Positions 24,535-32,257 are shown, numbered from the stretch's first letter. The stretch is DNA of 40,472 nucleotides from a virus (IMGVR_UViG_3300009159_000128:1-40472); one strand, 5' to 3'. A program made the numbers and translations. Notes: generated from the letters alone by a model not told the origin.

Positions 24535-24867
24535 ATGGGAACTTACATTCACACATTTAAAAAAAAATTCAACAAAAAAGTTATTCTTGATGGACAAGAA
24601 GTTATTGTTGGACAGGCAACATTTTTATGTCGACAAGATTGGTTGGGTAATTACTCACCATCTGAGCATAGAGAAATGACAAGAGCATATGCTTTGTCTA
24701 AAGATGACCAACCTGATTACATTATTTTTGAAGATGAATCAGTATATAAAAATAATAAAAAAGGAGTTTGGTCGGACGGAAGTGGTTTTTGGGGTGGTAT
24801 TGATCATAAAAATGATTTTGTTGGCACACTAAAAAAAGTTGGTAAAAAATTTGTTATTATAAAATAA
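24535..24867 (+). CDS. Hypothetical protein
   Basis: 110 residues, beta-rich, with aromatic segments TFLCRQDWLGNYSPSEHREMTRAYAL and GVWSDGSGFWGGIDHKNDFVG. No signal peptide and no known motif. It lies 41 bases after the previous gene without a clear promoter of its own, so it is likely read from 24164. Confidence 0.75.
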   Translation: MGTYIHTFKKKFNKKVILDGQEVIVGQATFLCRQDWLGNYSPSEHREMTRAYALSKDDQPDYIIFEDESVYKNNKKGVWSDGSGFWGGIDHKNDFVGTLKKVGKKFVIIK

Positions 24868-24880
24868 TGTATTACCTTTA
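24850..24880 (+). promoter_or_regulatory. Probable promoter overlapping the end of the preceding gene
   Basis: TTTG at 24850-24853, 19 bases, then TACCTTTA at 24873-24880, one base off consensus. The -33 element lies inside the preceding coding sequence. The next start is at 24897. Confidence 0.5.
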
Positions 24881-24896
24881 TAAAAAATTATAGATT

Positions 24897-25181
24897 ATGT
24901 TAAAACAAACAATTACAGGATACACACTAAAAGTTATTAATGAAAGTATGGGTGTGTTAATTGATGAGACATTTATGGATCAGATTCAATTTAAATTATT
25001 TTTAAAAATGATCCATGGGTCAATTGAATTGGGAAATAATTTGAGTTTTTACAATGGAGATGCATTCTTAGTACATATACCAAATAAAATTTTAATTAAT
25101 TCCGTAATTATTAGTAATGTGGAAGATATTTCTATAAGTGATCAAGTTAAAAGTAAAATTGAATCATTAGTAACAAAATAA
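24897..25181 (+). CDS. Hypothetical protein
   Basis: 94 residues, alpha/beta (TGYTLKVINESMGVLIDETFMDQIQFKLFLKMIHGSIELG). No motif recognised. It is followed after 3 bases by the lipoprotein gene and probably shares its transcript. Confidence 0.7.
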   Translation: MLKQTITGYTLKVINESMGVLIDETFMDQIQFKLFLKMIHGSIELGNNLSFYNGDAFLVHIPNKILINSVIISNVEDISISDQVKSKIESLVTK

Positions 25182-25184
25182 GAT

Positions 25185-25634
25185 ATGAAAAAAATAATTT
25201 TTTTAACATTAGTATTAGTTGGGTTATTATCTTGTGAGAAACAAGTTATTGAACCTGGTGAATATCAACCATATGTAACCCCAAATCCAACACCACAAGA
25301 TAGTGTATACTCTTTGGTTGGACAAACTTGGGTTATTAAACAATATAGAATTGGTGAGATGGGTTTACCAATGGATATGATGCCAGTTGATACAATTAAA
25401 TTTATTACAAATAATAAATACACATATAACTCAATGAGTACCCAAAATTACGGGTTTTATTCTGTTGGTAGTGTATATTCTTTAACATTGAATTATACAA
25501 TATTTGGTTATTTAACTGGTAATGTAAATAAAGTTAATTTAGAAATGGGAGTTATAATTGGGGGTAAGTTTACGGATATTTCAATAGGTGTGGTTAATCC
25601 CCCAAACTACTACCTTTGGATGGAAAAAATATAA
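25185..25634 (+). CDS. Lipoprotein
   Basis: 149 residues with a lipoprotein signal peptide: MKKIIFLTLVLVGLLSC, with the lipobox LLSC and cysteine at 17, so the mature protein would be lipid-anchored. The mature part is beta-rich with a WVIKQYRIGEMGLPMDM segment, reminiscent of small lipocalin-like Bacteroidota lipoproteins (VGQTWVIKQY...DTIKFITNNKYTYNS), but that is a loose impression. It could act at the cell surface, for example in superinfection exclusion. The stop overlaps the frame of the next gene. Confidence 0.75.
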   Translation: MKKIIFLTLVLVGLLSCEKQVIEPGEYQPYVTPNPTPQDSVYSLVGQTWVIKQYRIGEMGLPMDMMPVDTIKFITNNKYTYNSMSTQNYGFYSVGSVYSLTLNYTIFGYLTGNVNKVNLEMGVIIGGKFTDISIGVVNPPNYYLWMEKI

Positions 25635-25636
25635 AC

Positions 25637-26116
25637 ATGGGAACAAATTATTATAGATCTCCAACTTTAAATGAATTGGAGACAAGGAAAAATCGTCTTA
25701 TGTCTAGAATTAGACAAATGGAATTAAATGTGGAATCAGTTAATAACAATTTTAGAATAGATGGTACTGATCAATTTCAAAATTTGTCACCTTGGGATGA
25801 GTTTACTGATAATGTAAAAGTTCATTTGGGTAAACGTAGTATGGGGTGGAAGTTTCTTTGGAATTTCAATGAAGATAAGTTCTTTAAAGATAAAGAATCA
25901 TTACTTGAATTTATTAAATCAGGTCGTATCTTAGATGAATATGGGGATGAATTGAGCCAGGATGAATTTATTGAAATGTCTTTTTCGTGGGGACAGGAAG
26001 ATGGTTTTGATTCGGAATCATATTATTTGGAATATCCTGAAAGTAGAAATTCTTGGAGTAAACCTGAACGTTATGTGGATGGGTTAAGAATATCTGATTC
26101 AATAGACTTTTGTTAA
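25637..26116 (+). CDS. Hypothetical protein
   Basis: 159 residues from ATG 25637; the open frame begins at 25616 but overlaps the lipoprotein gene. The start MGTNYYR is followed by a helix, then acidic and aromatic segments (GKRSMGWKFLWNFNEDKFF; SFSWGQEDGFDSESYYLEYPESRNSWSKPERYVDG). MGTNYY-type proteins of this shape are common in phages and mobile elements, but I know no function. Followed by a three-hairpin non-coding stretch. Confidence 0.8.
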   Translation: MGTNYYRSPTLNELETRKNRLMSRIRQMELNVESVNNNFRIDGTDQFQNLSPWDEFTDNVKVHLGKRSMGWKFLWNFNEDKFFKDKESLLEFIKSGRILDEYGDELSQDEFIEMSFSWGQEDGFDSESYYLEYPESRNSWSKPERYVDGLRISDSIDFC

Positions 26117-26121
26117 TTTTC

Positions 26122-26168
26122 CTTGTTTAGTAAAACAAGTTGGTGGAGTCGGACAATTCGTTGTCGAC
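26122..26168 (+). ncRNA. Two hairpins between gene end and terminator, possible small RNA
   Basis: CTTGTTT/AAACAAG closes a 4-base loop (26122-26139). GTCG-g-ACAA/TTGTCGAC closes a TTCG tetraloop (26148-26168). Both precede the terminator at 26173. They could be a processed 3' RNA or a structured untranslated region. Confidence 0.35.
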
Positions 26169-26172
26169 CTTT

Positions 26173-26201
26173 AAAAGGGAAGATTAGTCTTCCCTTTTTT
26201 T
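26173..26201. terminator. Bidirectional rho-independent terminator between convergent genes
   Basis: AAAAGGGAAGA pairs with TCTTCCCTTTT around TTAG, with seven T on the + side and four T on the minus side. It separates the + strand gene ending at 26116 from the ECF sigma gene, whose last codons lie within the stem. Confidence 0.8.
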
Positions 26202-26744
26202 GTTTAAATTAATTAGGTATTGTTTTACTTTTGCCTTTGCTTTAAATAAATTAGATTTTGATGTGCCTTCACTAATCCCTAATTCTTCGGCAATTTCTTG
26301 ATGTGGCATATTTTTAAAAAAGAACATCTCAAATACTTTTTTTTGTGAAGGATATAAAGTTTCAACCGCATCTTTAATCTCTTTTGATGAATATAAACTT
26401 TCTTCTGGTGTGTCGTCAATTACTTCTAAATTTGTTCGTTCAAAGTCAACAGGGTTTTTGTATGGACTTCTTTTTTCTTTTCTAAGTTCATCAAGAATTG
26501 TGTTCACAATTATACGGTTGGCCCAAGCTTCAATAGGTCCTGATCCATCGTACGTACTAAATTTTTGATGTAATTTAATGAACCCTAGTTGACAAAAATC
26601 ATCCGCTTTTTCTCTATCTCCGTTAGAATACTTCATACAAACTTGTCTATACATTTTTGGGTATAAAGATTTATATAGTAAATTAAAATCAGCTACTTCA
26701 TTTAATAATGATGAATATTGTGATTCAGTTAAAATAATTTTCAT
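26184..26744 (-). CDS. ECF-type sigma-70 factor with leader-like N-terminus
   Basis: 186 residues. Region 2 is YPKMYRQVCMKYSNGDREKADDFCQLGFIKLHQKFSTYDGSGPIEAWANRIIVNTILDELRKEKR. Region 4 is ETLYPSQKKVFEMFFFKNMPHQEIAEELGISEGTSKSNLFKAKAKVKQYL. This is the usual extracytoplasmic-function layout. No anti-sigma gene is adjacent. The extra N-terminus MKIILTESQYSSLLNE (L-N-E at 14-16) resembles the leaders of several other proteins here and is not part of the ECF fold. It is divergent from 26792, with a 47-base gap that contains a 10-bp inverted repeat. Confidence 0.92.
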   Translation of the reverse strand: MKIILTESQYSSLLNEVADFNLLYKSLYPKMYRQVCMKYSNGDREKADDFCQLGFIKLHQKFSTYDGSGPIEAWANRIIVNTILDELRKEKRSPYKNPVDFERTNLEVIDDTPEESLYSSKEIKDAVETLYPSQKKVFEMFFFKNMPHQEIAEELGISEGTSKSNLFKAKAKVKQYLINLNKKRED

Positions 26745-26752
26745 ACCAATAA

Positions 26753-26782
26753 ATAGTTGTTTATTTAAAAAAAAACAACTAT
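26753..26782. promoter_or_regulatory. Perfect 10-bp inverted repeat in a divergent promoter, operator candidate
   Basis: ATAGTTGTTT (26753-26762) and AAACAACTAT (26773-26782) flank a 10-base AT spacer. The repeat covers the -33 TTG and part of the -7 box of the rightward promoter, and lies 9 bases from the ECF sigma start. Confidence 0.55.
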
Positions 26783-26787
26783 CTTTG
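26757..26787 (+). promoter_or_regulatory. Bacteroidota-type promoter before 26792
   Basis: TTG at 26757-26759, 20 bases, then TATCTTTG at 26780-26787. The ATG follows after only 4 bases, so the transcript would be nearly leaderless. Confidence 0.7.
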
Positions 26788-26791
26788 TTTT

Positions 26792-26983
26792 ATGGAAAAA
26801 CCGTGTAAAGAATGTCCTCACTTTATTAAGAATCGTCATAATGATATGATTGTTGAATTTGGAAATAGGACAGGTAAGAAACATAATTGTCATATGACCG
26901 AAGGGGTTAAAGATTTGTGGAATGTTAAAAATATAAAATTAGAATGTTATGGATCAAAGAGAGATGATTTACGGAGTATGTGA
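26792..26983 (+). CDS. Small Cys/His-rich protein
   Basis: 63 residues with CKECPHF at the start and further His/Cys residues (KKHNCHMTEG; LECYG), a likely zinc site. It reads like the small CxxCP proteins common on phages (for example DUF6283-type), but the match is from memory. It overlaps the next gene by 20 bases and is transcribed from the divergent promoter. Confidence 0.7.
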   Translation: MEKPCKECPHFIKNRHNDMIVEFGNRTGKKHNCHMTEGVKDLWNVKNIKLECYGSKRDDLRSM

Positions 26984-27170
26984 TAAAACAGGTGGGTGTG
27001 ATTCTTATTTTGGATTCTTTAAAAATGAGAAAGATGCGGAACACGAAGTTGAGGTCCAAGCTAATAGACTCAAGGAAGACTTGGGTATGATGGATATTGA
27101 CATTCAAACAGACCGAGCATTATTTAATGGAAAATTGGTAGTAGTAATTCATGGTTATGTATTAAGATGA
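26964..27170 (+). CDS. Small hypothetical protein
   Basis: 68 residues from ATG 26964, preceded by AGAGAG; an in-frame ATG at 26949 would add 5. Contains YGVCDKTGGCDSYFGFFKNEKDAEHEVEVQANRLKEDLG and a beta-rich C-terminus (VVVIHGYVLR). No family recognised. It overlaps the upstream Cys-rich gene. Confidence 0.65.
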   Translation: MIYGVCDKTGGCDSYFGFFKNEKDAEHEVEVQANRLKEDLGMMDIDIQTDRALFNGKLVVVIHGYVLR

Positions 27171-27214
27171 AAACATCTTATAACCAATACGGTGTTTATT
27201 AATAAATAAAAATT

Positions 27215-27475
27215 ATGGAATTAGAAAAATTTGAACAAGCAAAAAAAGTAAAAGAAACCCTTGAAAGGTTGAAAACACAGAAACATAAATTGGAATCCGC
27301 ACTTAAATCTTGTAGTTTGGGTGTTACAATTAAGTATACGTATGGAGGTCAATTCCGAACGCCAGGTGAAGTGGGATTATATGATAAAGAGATTATAAAA
27401 GAAATGATATCCAAAGTACTTGAAAAGTTGGATGAAGAAATAAAGTTAGTTAAAGAAGAATTTGAAAAATTATAA
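27215..27475 (+). CDS. Small coiled-coil protein
   Basis: 86 residues: two charged helices (KFEQAKKVKETLERLKTQKHKLESAL; IIKEMISKVLEKLDEEIKLVKEEF) joined by a short beta turn LGVTIKYTYGGQFRTPGEVGLYD. No known family. It ends 3 bases before the RNA ligase gene, with which it is probably co-expressed. Confidence 0.7.
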   Translation: MELEKFEQAKKVKETLERLKTQKHKLESALKSCSLGVTIKYTYGGQFRTPGEVGLYDKEIIKEMISKVLEKLDEEIKLVKEEFEKL

Positions 27476-27478
27476 GAA

Positions 27479-28597
27479 ATGGAAAATTTAAATAGTGTAT
27501 GTTATGTTGGTTTGATCGGTGAGATTATACCAATAGAAGGTGCGGATAATATTGAACTTGCATTGGTTGGTGGTTGGCAAGCCATCACCAAGAAAGGTGA
27601 ATACGAAGTTGGTGATATGGTTGTTATTGCAACTACCGATGCGGTTATACCACAAAAACTTTCTGATGACTTAGGTGTTACAAGTTATCTTCGTAAAGGT
27701 CAGAGAGTAAAAACTATAAAACTTCGTAAGGTTTACTCTGAATGTTTAATAATACCAATAGGGTTTGTTACGGAAAAATATAGATACGATGGTTCTGACT
27801 GCATGGAGTTACTTGAAGTATTTAAATACGAACCGCCAGTTAGGATGGTTCAGTTAAGTGGGGGTAGAAAATTCAAATACTACCAAAACCCTAACTTCCA
27901 TATCTACCACAAGTTTCCTAACTTGAAGAATGCACCTGAAATGTTTAACGAGGAAGACATAGTTACTGTTACTCGTAAACTTCACGGAACAAATGCTCGT
28001 TATGGTATTGTAAGAAAGAAAAGACTTTCATTCTTTGATAGAGTCAAAAAGTTATTTGGAAACAAATGGGTTAATTACGAATATGTTTATGGATCACACA
28101 ATGTGGAGAAAGGTTCTGATTCACAAGGTTTTTACTCTACCGATGTTTGGAGAACGATCGCAGATAATTACAAAATAAAAAATAAACTATGGGATTATGT
28201 TAAGACATTTGGTAGTCCTGACTATTTGGGTGATGGGTTAATCATCTATGGTGAGATATATGGTCATGGTATACAAAAAAATTATGATTATGGTTTAACC
28301 GATGTTAAGTTTGCTGGTTTTGATGTTGAATTAAATGGTGATTACCGACCTTATCATGACGAAAAGAATGTCTTTGAATCGTTGGGATTACCAAGAGTTG
28401 AGGTTCTTTATTTGGGGACTTGGTCCAAAGAAAAACAAGATAAATACGTATTCAATAACAATATAGAGGGAACCAAAGTTCCTCACGAAGGTGTGGTTGT
28501 TAAATCCGTTACCGGTGATAGACATAAAGTTGGTAAGGTAATCAACCCTGATTATAGTATATTCTGTGAAAAAAATAATGTAAGTGACTCACATTAA
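27479..28597 (+). CDS. RNA ligase, DRB0094 (Rnl5-like) family
   Basis: ATP-dependent ligation of RNA ends. 372 residues. The N-terminal OB-like domain (AITKKGEYEVGDMVVIATTDAVIP; RVKTIKLRKVYSECLIIP) is followed by the nucleotidyltransferase core, with the adenylated lysine in RKLHGTNAR (K167), YGEIYG around 260 and HEGVVVKS near 343. This order, N-terminal extra domain before the KxxG motif, fits the TIGR02306/DRB0094 family described from Deinococcus. In phages such ligases counter host cleavage of tRNA or other RNA; the target here is unknown. Confidence 0.9.
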   Translation: MENLNSVCYVGLIGEIIPIEGADNIELALVGGWQAITKKGEYEVGDMVVIATTDAVIPQKLSDDLGVTSYLRKGQRVKTIKLRKVYSECLIIPIGFVTEKYRYDGSDCMELLEVFKYEPPVRMVQLSGGRKFKYYQNPNFHIYHKFPNLKNAPEMFNEEDIVTVTRKLHGTNARYGIVRKKRLSFFDRVKKLFGNKWVNYEYVYGSHNVEKGSDSQGFYSTDVWRTIADNYKIKNKLWDYVKTFGSPDYLGDGLIIYGEIYGHGIQKNYDYGLTDVKFAGFDVELNGDYRPYHDEKNVFESLGLPRVEVLYLGTWSKEKQDKYVFNNNIEGTKVPHEGVVVKSVTGDRHKVGKVINPDYSIFCEKNNVSDSH

Positions 28598-28642
28598 CTT
28601 GATAATGTTATTTTTTTGCTTTAAATTTATAAAAAATATATA

Positions 28643-29599
28643 ATGGGAATAAAACATTTAATTCAACAAAATCCTGACATGGGATTTAATTTAGTAAAAT
28701 TGATCTCTAAACTTGATGTTAGTAAAACTAAAAAACTAACACCATTTTTATTAAAAATCTTTAAAAAAAAGATGGAGTCTGCGTACAAAGATGTGGATAA
28801 TTATTATGGTAGTCGGAAAAAAACCGTTAAGAATATTTTATTGAATACAAATATATTTGAAAGACAATTTTTAATATCTGTTATTGATCAACTTGGTTCA
28901 GATAATATTGAAATGTTGCCGGAATTTATAAATCTTTTAGATAAAAATTTAATTGAAAATAAAGATATATCTACCTATAATTCTATGGATGACATTATTA
29001 ATCAAATTTCAATTGCTAAAACAAAAGAGTTATTAAAAAATGCAAGAAAAGAGATTTTAGTTATCTATGAAGATGATGAGGTTATGATGTTTAAACCATT
29101 AACTTTTGAATCATCGTTAAAATATGGGTCAGGAACAAAGTGGTGTACTGCGATGAAAAGCGAACCCGAATATTTTTATAGATACTCAAGAAATGGAATT
29201 TTAATTTATATTATAAATAAAAAAACCGGTAGAAAATTTGGAAGTTATTCTGATAAATTTGATGACCAAATTTCAATTTATAATGAGACTGATTCTCAAA
29301 TTGATTCTTTTAATTTAGGTATCTCGTATGATCACGTATCTAAATTAATGGGTTTTTTAGATAAAAAAAATAGTGTTAATAAAACATTATTTTCTGAGAA
29401 TGAATTAAAAAATTGTAATACATTTTTAATAGAAAAACAAATAGAAATGGAATTAGAAACAGAACAAACGGAAATCCCTGATGTACTTCCACCTGATGAA
29501 CCGGAAAACACTTATCCATTAGTTCACATGGAAAATGAATTTCTTAATGACGTTGATCAATATACTCCAAGACTTATGCCAAGACTTAGACGAGTATGA
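28643..29599 (+). CDS. WCT-motif domain protein
   Basis: 318 residues. A basic helical N-terminal third leads to a domain (about 140-240) with VIYEDDEVMMFKP, GSGTKWCTAM (W167, C168, T169), YFYRYSRNGILIYIINKK and GRKFGSYSDKF. The 649-residue protein at 12030 has the same ordered motifs (YEDD, WCT, Y-rich, LYY-I), so the two share a homologous domain on otherwise different chains. The C-terminus is acidic and proline-containing (DVLPPDEPENTYPL), ending in MPRLRRV. No function is known to me. The conserved Trp-Cys-Thr suggests a binding or catalytic centre. Confidence 0.8.
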   Translation: MGIKHLIQQNPDMGFNLVKLISKLDVSKTKKLTPFLLKIFKKKMESAYKDVDNYYGSRKKTVKNILLNTNIFERQFLISVIDQLGSDNIEMLPEFINLLDKNLIENKDISTYNSMDDIINQISIAKTKELLKNARKEILVIYEDDEVMMFKPLTFESSLKYGSGTKWCTAMKSEPEYFYRYSRNGILIYIINKKTGRKFGSYSDKFDDQISIYNETDSQIDSFNLGISYDHVSKLMGFLDKKNSVNKTLFSENELKNCNTFLIEKQIEMELETEQTEIPDVLPPDEPENTYPLVHMENEFLNDVDQYTPRLMPRLRRV

Positions 29600-29703
29600 A
29601 ACATAAAATATTTGTAAGATTTGAGACAAAAAAAAATAATTGGAATGAATTGATAAAAGAACATAATAAAAAAAATAAAAAAGATGCAAACATTAACATT
29701 TAA
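29596..29703 (+). CDS. Possible very small protein
   Basis: 35 residues, basic, starting at an ATG that overlaps the stop of the WCT gene (ATGA) and ending 20 bases inside the next gene. Only the overlap arrangement supports it: HKIFVRFETKKNNWNELIKEH, then a lysine/asparagine tail. It may be spurious. Confidence 0.3.
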   Translation: MKHKIFVRFETKKNNWNELIKEHNKKNKKDANINI

Positions 29704-29887
29704 CACAACAAAAAAAGAAGTAATTTTGATTAATTCACAAGGAGATATAATTTACTTTCAAAAAAACGTCCCAACAGTAAAAGTGATGGACCAACATTAT
29801 GAAGTTTATGTTGAAGATTTTGATGGTAAAAAAATTCCAGAATTTAGAGCTCCAATTGCTAATACAAATATGATCATTGAAAAATAA
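29684..29887 (+). CDS. Small hypothetical protein
   Basis: 67 residues, predicted small beta barrel (NTTKKEVILINSQGDIIYFQK; YEVYVEDFDGKKIPEFRAPIANTNMIIEK). No family recognised. The next gene starts 6 bases after its stop. Confidence 0.6.
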   Translation: MQTLTFNTTKKEVILINSQGDIIYFQKNVPTVKVMDQHYEVYVEDFDGKKIPEFRAPIANTNMIIEK

Positions 29888-29893
29888 TAGGGT

Positions 29894-30214
29894 ATGGATG
29901 AGAATCAAGAACGTATAAAAAAAATGTATTTGAGAATAAACAGTGAACCAAATGATCATGAGATGTCGCCACCCCCACCTAAAGATCGTGAAATGTTACT
30001 ACCTCCACCAAAAAAAGGTAAAACTAAAACTTTTACTCTTGATGAAGATCAAGTTAAAAAGTTGGAGGAATGGCAGAGTCATATAAAGGCTATCTATGGA
30101 AGTTATGGAAACTACGAATATACATTCTCAAGTAGTGGTATAGGACAAATTGTCGTAGTATATAGTGAATTAGCTGACATAGAATTAGATTTAACAGACG
30201 TTGATAGTTGGTAA
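29894..30214 (+). CDS. Small protein with proline-rich linker
   Basis: 106 residues: a charged N-terminus, a proline-rich linker (MSPPPPKDREMLLPPPKKG) and an alpha/beta C-terminal domain (VKKLEEWQSHIKAIYGSYGNYEYTFSSSGIGQIVVVYSELADIELDLTDVDSW). Its residual segment IGQIVVVYSE is typical of a small adaptor-like fold, but I cannot name it. Located just upstream of dnaK. Confidence 0.65.
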   Translation: MDENQERIKKMYLRINSEPNDHEMSPPPPKDREMLLPPPKKGKTKTFTLDEDQVKKLEEWQSHIKAIYGSYGNYEYTFSSSGIGQIVVVYSELADIELDLTDVDSW

Positions 30215-30268
30215 CCTGACAAAATGTCAGTATTTTATGAATGGAATGTTTTTTGGGAAAAATAGTAC

Positions 30269-30280
30269 GACTTTAAAGTC
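30269..30280. promoter_or_regulatory. Palindrome upstream of dnaK
   Basis: GACTTTAAAGTC is a perfect 12-base palindrome, 38 bases before dnaK and 12 bases after a TTTTTTGG run. It could be an operator. The stretch between it and the ATG is a run of TTAAAA/TAAAAA units. No TAnnTTTG box is in place. Confidence 0.35.
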
Positions 30281-30318
30281 ATAATAAATAAAAATAAAAA
30301 TTAAAATTAAAATTAAAA

Positions 30319-32175
30319 ATGGGAAAAATTATTGGAATTGATTTAGGAACAACAAATTCGTGTGTTGCCGTTATGGAAGGAAACGAACCTGTAGTTATAA
30401 CAAATAGTGAAGGTAAACGAACAACACCATCCGTTATTGGATTTATTACAGATGGAGAAAGAAAAATTGGTGATCCGGCTAAACGACAAGCTGTGACCAA
30501 TCCGGATAAAACTATTAGCTCAATTAAACGTTTTATGGGTACAAGTTTTGAGGAATCTAAAAAAGAGATTAAAAAAGTGCCATATAAGATTGTGAAAGGT
30601 GATGGAGGATCCCCAAGGGTTGAAATAGATAAACGACAATATTCTCCACAAGAAATATCGGCAATGGTACTTCAAAAGATGAAACAAACTGCTGAGGATT
30701 ATTTGGGTGAAACTGTGACTCAGGCGGTTATTACCGTACCGGCATATTTTAACGATGCTCAAAGACAAGCAACTAAAGAAGCGGGTGAAATTGCGGGTTT
30801 AGAAGTAAAACGTATTATTAACGAACCTACCGCGGCGGCATTGGCTTATGGTTTAGATAAAATGTCTAAAGATATGGTAGTGGTGGTATTTGACTGTGGT
30901 GGTGGTACTCACGATGTGTCCATTCTTGAATTAGGTGACGGAGTGTTTGAAGTATTATCAACTGATGGGGATACTCATTTAGGTGGAGATGACTTTGATC
31001 AGGTAATTATCGATTGGTTAGTAAGTGAATTCAAAGAAGAAAATGGTATTGATTTAACTCAGGATCCAATGGCATTACAAAGATTAAGAGAGGGGGCTGA
31101 GAAAGCAAAAGTTGAATTATCCTCAACCTCATCAACTGAAATTAATCTACCATATATTATGCCTGTGGACGGTATTCCAAAACATTTGGTAAGAACATTA
31201 TCAAAATCAAAATTTGAACAATTAGTTGATTCTTTGGTTAAAAGAACAATTGAACCTTGTAAGAAGGCATTAAAAAATGCTAAGATGAAGGTTTCTGATG
31301 TTGATGAAATTATCTTGGTTGGTGGTACAACAAGAATTCCAGCAATACAAGATGCGGTTAAACAATTCTTTGGTAAGGAACCTTCTAAAGGTGTTAACCC
31401 TGATGAGGTAGTTGCGTTAGGTGCGGCAATCCAAGGAGGTGTGTTAGCTGGTGATGTTAAAGATGTCTTATTATTAGATGTAACCCCATTATCTTTAGGT
31501 ATTGAAACTATGGGTGGAGTTATGACTAAATTGATTGAGTCTAACACCACAATCCCGACTAAAAAATCTCAGGTGTTCTCAACGGCAGCGGATAATCAAC
31601 CAACAGTTGAGATCCACGTACTTCAGGGAGAACGAGCAATGGCAACCGACAATAAAACTATTGGTAAATTCAACTTAGATGGTCTCCCACCGGCAATGAG
31701 AGGTGTTCCACAAATTGAAGTTACGTTTGATATTGACGCAAATGGAATTATCAATGTGTCAGCGATAGATAAAGGAACAAACAAACAACAAACAATTCGT
31801 ATTGAGGCATCTTCTGGGTTATCAAAAGAAGAGATTGAGAAAATGAAACAAGAGGCTGAGTTAAATTCCGAACAAGATAAAAAATTAAGAGAAGATGCCG
31901 AAGTTATAAACAGAGCCGACAGTACGATTTTTCAAACTGAAAAATCAATCAAAGATTTGGATGAAAAATTAACCGAAGATCAAAAAACCGAACTTAATAC
32001 GGCACTTGAAAGTTTAAAAGAATCTTACGGTAAAAAAGATATTGAGAAGATTGAAAATGATATCAATGATCTTAATACTAAATTTCAAACTATTAGTCAA
32101 TTATTGTACGAACAAACAACAACAGAAGAAGAAAATAATAAACCATCTGATGTTGAGTTTGAAGAGGTAATCTAA
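30319..32175 (+). CDS. dnaK: Chaperone protein DnaK (Hsp70)
   Basis: ATP-driven folding chaperone. 618 residues, nearly full length. ATPase domain: [13 protein letters not shown] (6-18), [28 protein letters not shown] and [10 protein letters not shown]. Substrate-binding domain from [18 protein letters not shown] to [13 protein letters not shown], and a helical lid ending DVEFEEV. The phosphate-2 loop, normally DLGGGTFD, reads DCGGGTHD (D192-D199), with Leu changed to Cys and Phe to His; the glycines and the Asp are kept, so activity is likely but may be tuned. Codon use is less AT-rich than that of its neighbours, suggesting recent acquisition from a Bacteroidota host. Confidence 0.97.
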   Translation: MGKIIGIDLGTTNSCVAVMEGNEPVVITNSEGKRTTPSVIGFITDGERKIGDPAKRQAVTNPDKTISSIKRFMGTSFEESKKEIKKVPYKIVKGDGGSPRVEIDKRQYSPQEISAMVLQKMKQTAEDYLGETVTQAVITVPAYFNDAQRQATKEAGEIAGLEVKRIINEPTAAALAYGLDKMSKDMVVVVFDCGGGTHDVSILELGDGVFEVLSTDGDTHLGGDDFDQVIIDWLVSEFKEENGIDLTQDPMALQRLREGAEKAKVELSSTSSTEINLPYIMPVDGIPKHLVRTLSKSKFEQLVDSLVKRTIEPCKKALKNAKMKVSDVDEIILVGGTTRIPAIQDAVKQFFGKEPSKGVNPDEVVALGAAIQGGVLAGDVKDVLLLDVTPLSLGIETMGGVMTKLIESNTTIPTKKSQVFSTAADNQPTVEIHVLQGERAMATDNKTIGKFNLDGLPPAMRGVPQIEVTFDIDANGIINVSAIDKGTNKQQTIRIEASSGLSKEEIEKMKQEAELNSEQDKKLREDAEVINRADSTIFQTEKSIKDLDEKLTEDQKTELNTALESLKESYGKKDIEKIENDINDLNTKFQTISQLLYEQTTTEEENNKPSDVEFEEVI

Positions 32176-32193
32176 TTTTTAAGTTAAACATAA

Positions 32194-32218
32194 AACCCTC
32201 ACCTAATCCGTGGGGGTT
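32194..32218 (+). terminator. Hairpin after dnaK, weak terminator
   Basis: AACCCTCAC pairs with GTGGGGGTT (one G-T pair) around a 7-base loop, 19 bases after the dnaK stop. The following bases lack a strong T-run, so termination may be partial. Confidence 0.45.
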
Positions 32219-32257
32219 CATGATATAAAATAATTTATTAAAAAATAAATAAAAACA

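Noticed and set aside
31059-31550. 163-codon minus-strand frame inside dnaK
   Set aside because: It is antisense to conserved DnaK coding sequence and has no family resemblance.
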